Shown here: positions 7,101-11,985 of the stretch, one piece after another | Numbering within the stretch: position 1 is the stretch's first letter | Layout: each line of letters begins with the position of its first letter | Origin: Methanoregula sp. | GTDB lineage: Archaea; Halobacteriota; Methanomicrobia; Methanomicrobiales; Methanospirillaceae | Length of the DNA stretch: 11,985 bases | Direction: 5' to 3' | Assembly: GCA_023228295.1 (NCBI GenBank) | Contig: JALOBP010000089.1 | Span: 1 to 11,985, forward strand | Made by a program: the position numbers and the translations under genes | The notes under the pieces: generated by a model | What the model saw: the letters and a program-made list of their open reading frames with translations, nothing else | Told to the model about the DNA's origin: nothing | Databases searched by the model: none

Positions 7101-7365
7101 GCGGGAGTGCGAACCGGTGGCGGGGAAATGATCCGGCAGCTGGCCTGCGCCCGCGTTTTTTCCCGTCGGGCACGGCTCCCTCTCCCCAGAAAAAGAAGGT
7201 GCCATCCAGGCCGACAGAGCCGTGGATCACGGGGAATTCTTCCGGTGGCGGGCATTCAGCTTTTTGGGGTTGAGCGCTTGCTTCAGTCACGGAATTGCAC
7301 CCCGTTCTCTCCGGTTTTTCCGTATTCCTGAGGCCGGGGATTGGTGAGTGCCGGGCATTTCTCAT
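4171..7365 (-). CDS. SNF2-family helicase/ATPase with SNF2-associated domain
   Basis: This is a 1064-aa Swi2/Snf2-type ATPase that would translocate on double-stranded DNA and displace or remodel bound proteins. All helicase motifs are intact: LRPYQETGLSWL (588-599), Walker A DMGLGKT (614-620), DEAQ (713-716), TGTP (741-744), the LLRRTKTD block (798-805), HGKTKREDR (932-940), GGTGLNL (963-969) and motif VI in the EDQATDRAFRIGQ region (987-999). A region around 430-515 with PSWW and GSIVSFDWKIAIGDEEL looks like the SNF2-helicase-associated domain. The first 400 residues are long and divergent. A Lys/Gly-rich patch (456-465) may be a basic loop. The start at 7365 overlaps the upstream stop as ATGA; a GTG at 7290 (residue 26, before TEASAQPQK) with GGGGTG upstream is a good alternative. 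The downstream partner is the SWIM gene, as in YwqA/YwqB. The biological target is unknown; roles in DNA repair, transcription recycling or defence are all possible. Confidence 0.93.
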   Translation of the reverse strand: MRNARHSPIPGLRNTEKPERTGCNSVTEASAQPQKAECPPPEEFPVIHGSVGLDGTFFFWGEGAVPDGKKRGRRPAAGSFPRHRFALPHDTLKAAIGEVLTSSASMRADERVLYLPTTDGSPDPSIEKRPVRAGPAGEKTVLAPFKIPVVQVPLKDILPYLFSGEPGGRMFRAGRSLSAWQVVALFAAELVARGSFLPGFEPTGHTSAGAVTGAWFPKLRDDDRKRLDELASLMPPVTRAHLAEKGLHPEPVRIFIKAAVRHLVPEALRTYHASANGIWSGSAHEEVWYSSLTGIPAEIPASSPTVADLKTWLAGPAAIRQQDYWTTCFTIREPDDGVPDWTIGFFLQSLKDPTLLVPAAEVWSGRAGAGGTVAGTDGPNLQERILFDLGAAAKLYPPLREALKKARPDEIALPPEEVFCFLAETAPLLREIGCSVLLPSWWQHGRQHPSIRVKLKSGKGKGKGSGALSLGSIVSFDWKIAIGDEELSAEEFGELAARKLPLMKVRGRWVVFDQNEVKRVIAAFRKEYSGSEMSLADALALSLGGPADEELPLTAMVVDKKLKEFFERLASVQAPEPVALPARFTGTLRPYQETGLSWLSMLGRSGMGACLADDMGLGKTVQVIAYLATKRDSGTEKKTLLVCPMSIIGNWSREFARFAPSLRVHIHHGQGRCSGDEFGRMLDGNDIVITSYQTVQRDEDLLVTHTWDCVVLDEAQNIKNHATRQARAVRKIPASERIALTGTPVENRLSELWSIMDFLNPGYLGNATAFQKLFATPIERQHDTQKALSLKKIVRPFLLRRTKTDRKIISDLPEKIVKREFCLLTREQVSLYEAAVEDLLERLSSLEGLARRGAVLVTLMRLKQICNHPALFLNDGSPLEGRSGKLGRLCEVLEEILENNERTLIFTQFASFGELLKPCLESIFSTEVLFLHGKTKREDRDAMVARFSDRNGPKIFILSLKAGGTGLNLTPANHVFHIDRWWNPAVEDQATDRAFRIGQTKNVEVHLMIAAGTLEERIDSVLEEKRALAGSIIGTGEDWITGLPTEELRELLRLRKAGTGGEAE

Positions 7366-8969
7366 CCCGATCCCGGCCCCGCAGTACGGAATGCCACTTC
7401 TGCAGCCTGCGCATCATCCTCCCTGCCCAGGTCCCGGTATGCCCGGATGAGAAGGGGATAGATTTTCGCATCCGGCAAGCCGCGCCGGAACATCTTTTCG
7501 CAGAAACCTTCAACCCTTTTTGGGAAACCCGAAGCAAGGAGAAACCGTGTGGAGAAGAGGAGGACATCATCCGCGGACATGCCCTCCCGGCCGGCACGTT
7601 CGATCAGAACAAGGCCCCCTTTTACGTCTTTTTTCTTCATGCGTTCCCACGCATCCAAAAGGTGCGTCCCTGCCGGAACCTTCCGTGATTCGAAGACGGG
7701 CCGGAGCGGCTGCAGTTCGTCCATGCGGCAGAGCGTGCAGGCAAGCTCGAAGAGGAGGGGATAGTACATGAGAAGCGTCCCCGTTTCCATGCGCCCGAGC
7801 AGGAACGAGTAAGCCTCGCCGTCGCCGCCGGTTTCCCGGCAGGCCTGCAACGCGAGGTATTCGGACGCCTCAGATTCCGGGGCCAGGAGCGCGTGCTGCC
7901 GGGCAAACGCAAGCGCCTCGCTGAACCGTGACTCGTCAATCATATGGCCCAGCTCCCGGTTGAGCGGATCGCGTTCGGCCGGCCCGGACATCGGCAGGAG
8001 CGACCTGATCTGCCGGTACTGCCCCGGGGGATAATCGGCGTCGAGTATGTCGAGGACCCTGCCGATCAGTTCGTCGTCATTTCCGGATTCTTCCCGCAGG
8101 GTGCTAAGGAGGATCTGTGCCGGTTTTTCCGGGTTAAAAGACCAGTACTTCAGGGTCTCAAGAACCTGCATCTCTCTTCCTGTTTTCCTGATCCCGTCAA
8201 GATCCGGCTGCACGGTTTTTTCAAGTTCCCCGCGGGTGACCGGATCGCAGGTATCCAGGATATCTTCGGTTGCTTTCACCATCCCGGATGAGATCGCGGC
8301 TATGACCCCAAAAGAGGGAAGGCTGTCTGTGAACCCATCCACGACGGCCTCTTCCATCATGGAGTCCGTGAGATCGCAGAGGTAATCGGAAAAGCCGCTG
8401 ACAAGGGCGATGATCTCATTCTCCCTGCCCCGCGTGATACCGAGCCGGAAAAGGAGCCCGATTCCCTCGATTTGTTCACGGAAGGGAAGGTCTGCTAACA
8501 ACGACACGCTGCCGGTACCCGCGCCAGGGTTATACTGCTCAAGCAGTTGTTTCCATGCTTTTGTGAATCCGTCCCGGTCGTTCCTCCGCCCGTGCGCGAT
8601 CAGACTACATGCCTGCCGGACGAGTGACTCTTTGTTGCTGAGCCGGATAACCTCGTCCAGCACCGTGTCGGCTTCCTCCCGTTCTCCTGTCAATACAAGA
8701 TGCCGGGCCTCCCGGAGGGCAAAGAGCGAACTGTCGGTCAGGGCCCGGTAGCACGCGTCTGTCACGATGGCATCGTCCCGTTCATCGAGCGCATCGTACA
8801 ATGCATCCAGCGCGAGCACGGCATTGCGATCGTCAGGATATCCCTCAAGGTGCTCTTCTATCTCAACGGCGATATCCGCAATCTTAAGTTCGGGCAGCTG
8901 GCTGCCGATCAGATCGAAACCTGTCGCGAACATTCTGATGTGGTACGGATCGCTGAAATAGGAGGTCAT
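7362..8969 (-). CDS. Helical-repeat (TPR-like) protein of unknown family, first gene of the SNF2 operon
   Basis: This is a soluble protein of about 535 aa with no signal peptide, membrane span or catalytic motif that I recognise. It is built almost wholly of short amphipathic helices. Early helices resemble HEAT/TPR pairs (for example LREARHLVLTGEREEADTVL), and the last 35 residues form a convincing TPR-like hairpin (IYPLLIRAYRDLGREDDAQ). It is probably a scaffold or adaptor. ATG 8969 is chosen; a TTG at 8996 would add nine residues. Neither has a good Shine-Dalgarno site, which fits a short-leader archaeal transcript. It leads the operon, and its stop overlaps the SNF2 start by ATGA, so the three products are probably made together. 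SNF2 and SWIM genes are a known pair, but I do not know this third member as part of it. It may be a lineage-specific partner. Confidence 0.85.
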   Translation of the reverse strand: MTSYFSDPYHIRMFATGFDLIGSQLPELKIADIAVEIEEHLEGYPDDRNAVLALDALYDALDERDDAIVTDACYRALTDSSLFALREARHLVLTGEREEADTVLDEVIRLSNKESLVRQACSLIAHGRRNDRDGFTKAWKQLLEQYNPGAGTGSVSLLADLPFREQIEGIGLLFRLGITRGRENEIIALVSGFSDYLCDLTDSMMEEAVVDGFTDSLPSFGVIAAISSGMVKATEDILDTCDPVTRGELEKTVQPDLDGIRKTGREMQVLETLKYWSFNPEKPAQILLSTLREESGNDDELIGRVLDILDADYPPGQYRQIRSLLPMSGPAERDPLNRELGHMIDESRFSEALAFARQHALLAPESEASEYLALQACRETGGDGEAYSFLLGRMETGTLLMYYPLLFELACTLCRMDELQPLRPVFESRKVPAGTHLLDAWERMKKKDVKGGLVLIERAGREGMSADDVLLFSTRFLLASGFPKRVEGFCEKMFRRGLPDAKIYPLLIRAYRDLGREDDAQAAEVAFRTAGPGSG

Positions 8970-9000
8970 CAGTACTTGTCGTGTCTTTCCGTTCAATAAT

Positions 9001-9021
9001 CTGACGTTTTTTATCCGTCAG
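9001..9021 (-). promoter_or_regulatory. Candidate promoter/operator of the SNF2 operon
   Basis: CTGACG (9001-9006) and CGTCAG (9016-9021) form a perfect inverted repeat around the minus-strand TATA-like sequence GATAAAAAA. The A-tract lies about 40 nt before ATG 8969, which would give a transcript with a leader of about 15 nt. An inverted repeat around a TATA-like box is a typical place for an archaeal repressor. It could also be a chance hairpin. Confidence 0.4.
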
Positions 9022-9160
9022 GTAAAACCGGAAATCGGTGGTGTTGTGTGAAATGGGCCGGAAGAATCCGCATCCAAATAATTCCCCTGCATTAGTATTC
9101 GGGTTATTATCCCCCCTCCGTCAGATGACTTTTATTGTACCCCCTCCCCCGCCGTATCAG

Positions 9161-9367
9161 AATCCGGCCCCGCATCGTGCCCTGTTACCTGAGTTTTGCC
9201 TCACCCCCATTCTGGCAGAGGCAATGAATCGGAAAAACGCGGTAATTGTTCCGGAATTGATCACCGTTTTACGACGGGAATTGGTGAGGCAATATGGAGC
9301 AACGTTACAGCGGCATCCGGCCGGGCGATCCCGGGAAGTGCAAAGCCCTGCGGCCCGGGAGGGGGGT
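9161..9367 (+). repeat. Long direct repeat flanking the SNF2/SWIM operon, copy B
   Basis: This is the second copy, in the same orientation as copy A and 6140 bases away, upstream of the operon's first gene. The longest identical blocks include AGTTTTGCCTCACCCCC (9192-9208) and GGCATCCGGCCGGGCGA (9312-9328). Where copy A has the nested palindrome, this copy has AAAACGCGGT (9234-9243) facing ACCGTTTT (9263-9270) around TTCCGGAA, so a stem is kept with different bases. Confidence 0.85.
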
Positions 9368-9706
9368 TCTGGGCCAGGGGATCAGCTGCCGGCAGTAGTG
9401 TCCGGATGGGCAAAGAATACATCCGGGGAATTCCGGAGACCTGCCCGTGACAGGCAAACGAGCCCCGGCATGGATATCAGGATACCGGTGCAGGTTTTTG
9501 TGCAGGAACCCAAAGGCACAACAATCAAGCAGCGTGAGAACGAAAAATTCTGGAGTATATCTCACGGAACGACAGCCCGCAGGGATTTTCCCGGTCTGCC
9601 CGGGACTGGATGGCAAAAAGGGAACGCGATTCCGGGCAGGCGGGTCGATAAGTCCGGTTTGTCACCGGCTGTCATGAAGGCCCGCCCGAAGGAAGGCTCC
9701 TGCTCC

Positions 9707-9742
9707 AGACGCCCCTCCCGCAGCACGCTCGGAGGGGTCTTT
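9707..9742 (+). terminator. Orphan hairpin-plus-T terminator
   Basis: AGAC and CCCCTCC (9707-9718) pair with GGAGGGG and TCT (9731-9740) across a 12-nt loop, with one bulged G, and a T5 tract follows directly on the plus strand. It looks like an intrinsic terminator but follows no credible plus-strand gene. It may end a small non-coding RNA or a dead gene. Confidence 0.5.
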
Positions 9743-10457
9743 TTCCACCCAATTGATGCTAATTAAACATTTCAGAATATCCGACGTTGAAAACCCCATC
9801 CGGCTGTTTTAAGGGCAGTAATCCGGGCTCATTGTACCGTTTTTGCCCCAATTCGATCTATTTTCGGAAGCCCGAAAAAAGGGACCCGGACAAAGTCTGC
9901 TATACGGGTTCCGTTTGCCCATACGGGCATTTTGCTGGGGGTCGATCCTTACAGTCCCTGACCCGTTCCAGAGGGGTTCTCTCAGACGGAGGATTCCACA
10001 GGGGGTGCCTGGACCGGGGGTATGACTCCCGCCCCCGTCTGGGCCTGATGAAACCGGGTTAGCGGTTGTGCCACAGGTGCCGGCCCGGATTTTTCCGGCA
10101 TCACCAAGTTGTCACGGGAACGCTCGACAAGCCCGGTGTCATCAACGCGGAAGAACCGGAACGACCCGCGGGGTAGAAAAACCCTGGGGCTCGCGGGAGA
10201 TCCCGGGGCCGGCCGCGATGGCCCGGAGGGGTTTGCGCCCGAGGGTCATGGCGGGCCCCCGGATGTTCCGGCCGGGATTTTCTCTAGCAGCCGGTGTTCA
10301 TCTGCCAAACGGTTTCTGGTCTCTGTCGTGCCGGTTGGAACATAACAGCATCTCCGTACTTTTTTGTGAATGCGTCCAGCTGCGGGTCCGTTCGTGCTCG
10401 GACCAACCCCCTGTCGCTTAAAATGTAAGTTAAAATTATATGGGCTTTTTAGTATGA

Positions 10458-10475
10458 GTGGCTCTCAAGAGCCAC
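10458..10475 (-). terminator. Perfect hairpin downstream of the surface-protein gene
   Basis: GTGGCTCT (10458-10465) and AGAGCCAC (10468-10475) form a perfect 8-bp stem 33 nt past the stop of the minus-strand gene. Read on the minus strand, the following 40 nt are AT-rich with short T4 runs (10418-10455). It could be the 3' end of the surface-protein mRNA. An alternative use of the AT-rich patch is as a promoter. Confidence 0.4.
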
Positions 10476-10508
10476 GAATACGACAAGACCCCGCCAGCGT
10501 TCTTCGAG

Positions 10509-11985
10509 TTACCGCCAGTCATCGGATGTGAACCGTGCCGGGTTCTGCCTCCGGATCCACCATCGGCGTACGTACCAGCCGCCACCGATGAGCACAACGC
10601 ACCCGGCACCGGCCATCGCGATGGCGGCAGGCGGGAAGCCGGCCCGTCCCGCGGGCACAGATATGGCTGCCGTAGTTTCTGCCGCGGCCGGCTGCGATGA
10701 AACAGTGCGGGCGGACGAGTACGTTACCGGCCCGGACGCTTTGACATTTTCACCGGTCGATTCGATCACATTGCTTGGCACGGTCTCCGCTGTACCAATG
10801 ACTTCAGCCGTCTCCACGGAACCGGCCGCCCGGCCCGCGATGGCGAAGTACGAGAAGCCCGGTGTCTTTGCGCTGAAATAGTACACGCCGCCGGACGCGT
10901 AATCGTACGTAGTCTCCAGCTCCACCCAGGCACCGTCCACGTTGTGCATCAGCACGATATCTTCCGGCCCGAGGTGGTACTTCTCCAGCCACCCAGCATC
11001 GATTGCGAACGTTATGATCCCATAATCGATCTTCGAGGGGTTCACCCCGGGAACAACAATCGAGACAACACCGGCTGTTTTGCTGCCGTTAATTATGTCC
11101 GGGTCGGCCGTGTACGAATCCGTGACTATGACAAGGGTCTCGCCCATCTCCTCCTTTGGCACGAGCGTCACGGAGATGATCGCCCACGGTACCCGGTCCG
11201 TGAGCGATTCGCTGATGGCAAATGTCATCTGCCCGCCGGTCCCTGTGCCGGAAGACGTGGCAGTGTACGATGACGACCGGCCATCGTCATTGCTGTCCGT
11301 GTATGTAGTTGATGTTGTGGTGACCGGAACCGTAGTAGCCGTTGTCACCGGTGCGGCGGTTACGCTATATGCCGCCGTACCGGTTGCGGCAAGCACGGTC
11401 GTGGTGCCACAGCTGGACGCGATAATGTAGTAGGTGCCGGGAGTTTTGCCGGAAAGTTCGATGCCGTCGACCGTTGTCACTGAGGCAGCCGGAAGGGACG
11501 CGATGCCTGTCTTCACCGGTGTACCCGTGACAGCGGTCGCGCTTGTCCCGAGGTACAGGTCAATGTTCGTCAGGGTGAGGGTCGGATTAAGTGTCAGGCC
11601 GTTCACGGTAGTCCCTGTGGTTCCAGTGGTTGTGCCCCCGGCAGTCAGCGTAGCATACGGCGGCTTATAGAGATACGCGGCCCCGGCATCGACCCCGGCT
11701 ATGCCGTTATGATAAGCCCCGACCAGCACCCGCGAACCGTCCGATGAGAGCGCAACGGGTAAACCGAAATCGTCAGCGCGCGCGCCCCCGGTGAAGGTAG
11801 CGTCTGCGGCCGATGCGGAAGTGGTTCCGCTCCATCCCCCGGTCGGCTCGACAAAGAGATACGCGGCCCCGACCTGGCTCCCGCCAGTGTCGTTAAAAGC
11901 TGCCCCGACCATGGCCCGCGAACCGTCAGAAGACAGCGCAACGGAAAAGCCGAGCTGGTCCGCGACATTGCCGCCGGTGAAGGTA
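10509..11985 (-). CDS. Cell-surface protein with FG-GAP repeats, PGF-pre-PGF-type domain and C-terminal membrane anchor (partial)
   Basis: The frame stays open to the right edge, so this is the C-terminal 491 or so residues of a larger exported protein. The first part holds FG-GAP-type beta-propeller repeats with a 62-residue period (186 nt): FTGGNVADQLGFSVALSSDG, then FTGGARADDFGLPVALSSDG. Then come a beta-rich Thr/Gly segment of about 90 residues, a Thr/Ser-rich linker that is probably glycosylated, and a domain of about 120 residues (from VPWAIISVTLVPKEE to YFSAKTPGFSYFAIAGR) that fits the PGF-pre-PGF domain of archaeal surface proteins. After a low-complexity stalk comes one membrane span (GFPPAAIAMAG to GGGWYV), a basic cluster (RRWWIRR) and a short cytoplasmic tail. 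The canonical PGF-CTERM motif is absent; AGFPP at the same spot may be a variant or the span may be a plain anchor. The likely role is adhesion or envelope structure. The gene is probably transcribed alone. Confidence 0.85.
   Translation of the reverse strand, partial: TFTGGNVADQLGFSVALSSDGSRAMVGAAFNDTGGSQVGAAYLFVEPTGGWSGTTSASAADATFTGGARADDFGLPVALSSDGSRVLVGAYHNGIAGVDAGAAYLYKPPYATLTAGGTTTGTTGTTVNGLTLNPTLTLTNIDLYLGTSATAVTGTPVKTGIASLPAASVTTVDGIELSGKTPGTYYIIASSCGTTTVLAATGTAAYSVTAAPVTTATTVPVTTTSTTYTDSNDDGRSSSYTATSSGTGTGGQMTFAISESLTDRVPWAIISVTLVPKEEMGETLVIVTDSYTADPDIINGSKTAGVVSIVVPGVNPSKIDYGIITFAIDAGWLEKYHLGPEDIVLMHNVDGAWVELETTYDYASGGVYYFSAKTPGFSYFAIAGRAAGSVETAEVIGTAETVPSNVIESTGENVKASGPVTYSSARTVSSQPAAAETTAAISVPAGRAGFPPAAIAMAGAGCVVLIGGGWYVRRWWIRRQNPARFTSDDWR

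Larger units (their letters stand above)
8970..10508. other. Long gene-poor stretch between the SNF2 operon and the surface protein
   Basis: No credible gene is seen on either strand in about 1.5 kb. In order it holds the operon's control region (to about 9025), a segment with CCCCTCC-type pyrimidine runs (9110-9150), the second long direct repeat (9161-9367), unassigned GC-rich DNA, a terminator-like hairpin (9707-9742), about 650 bases of GC-rich DNA with no recognised element (9770-10417), an AT-rich patch (10418-10455), and a perfect hairpin (10458-10475). The plus-strand open frames are arginine- and proline-rich and look like chance readings of GC-rich DNA. Confidence 0.7.

Noticed and set aside
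6596..7273. Plus-strand 225-codon open frame opposite the SNF2 gene
   Set aside because: It is Ser/Arg/Pro-rich and lies wholly inside the well-supported SNF2 frame, a common shadow in GC-rich DNA.
9038..9766. Plus-strand 242-codon open frame upstream of the SNF2 operon
   Set aside because: It crosses the long direct repeat, whose substitutions show no codon-position bias, and its stop lies beyond the terminator hairpin at 9707-9742. The translation is arginine- and proline-rich without recognisable domains.
9787..10421. Plus-strand open frames in the gene-poor stretch (9787-10062 and 10068-10421)
   Set aside because: No Shine-Dalgarno site, no recognisable domain, and compositions typical of chance readings of GC-rich DNA.

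Overview
The window most likely comes from a methanogenic archaeon of the Methanomicrobiales type (Methanoregula-like). This is an inference. It rests on a GC-rich backbone, a surface protein with FG-GAP repeats plus a PGF-pre-PGF-type domain, starts without strong Shine-Dalgarno sites in the main operon, and oligo-T-type ends. No rRNA, tRNA or core methanogenesis gene is present, so the assignment is tentative.

Layout, left to right. (1) Bases 1-1470 are strikingly AT-rich. They hold the first 14 codons of a minus-strand gene with a perfect Shine-Dalgarno site, a divergent membrane-bound M48 zinc metallopeptidase, and an AT-rich stretch of alternating repeat modules with hairpins. (2) A 167-aa cytoplasmic protein of unknown function lies at 1785-2288. 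Related GATC-rich repeats lie on both sides of it, in opposite orientation. A duplicate of its last codons and 3' flank survives at 2728-2818, beyond a 139/140-bp tandem repeat. (3) Bases 3257-8969 on the minus strand hold a tight three-gene operon, with both junctions overlapping as ATGA: a helical-repeat protein of unknown family, a 1064-aa SNF2-family ATPase, and a SWIM zinc-finger protein. The SNF2/SWIM pair resembles the bacterial YwqA/YwqB pair. (4) A gene-poor stretch covers 8970-10508, with a hairpin-plus-T terminator that follows no credible gene. (5) The C-terminal part of a large cell-surface protein on the minus strand runs off the right edge.

The most notable structure is a pair of about 207-bp direct repeats, at 3021-3227 and 9161-9367. 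They align without gaps at about 75% identity by hand count and bracket the SNF2/SWIM operon almost exactly. Their substitutions show no codon-position bias, so they behave as non-coding elements. One copy contains a nested perfect palindrome, and the other has a differently built stem at the same place. Together these suggest that the helicase operon is, or once was, a cassette between copies of an undescribed intergenic element. In the operon, the SNF2 ATPase would remodel or translocate on nucleic acid, the SWIM protein would supply a nucleic-acid or protein contact, and the helical protein may act as a scaffold. No target can be read from the sequence.
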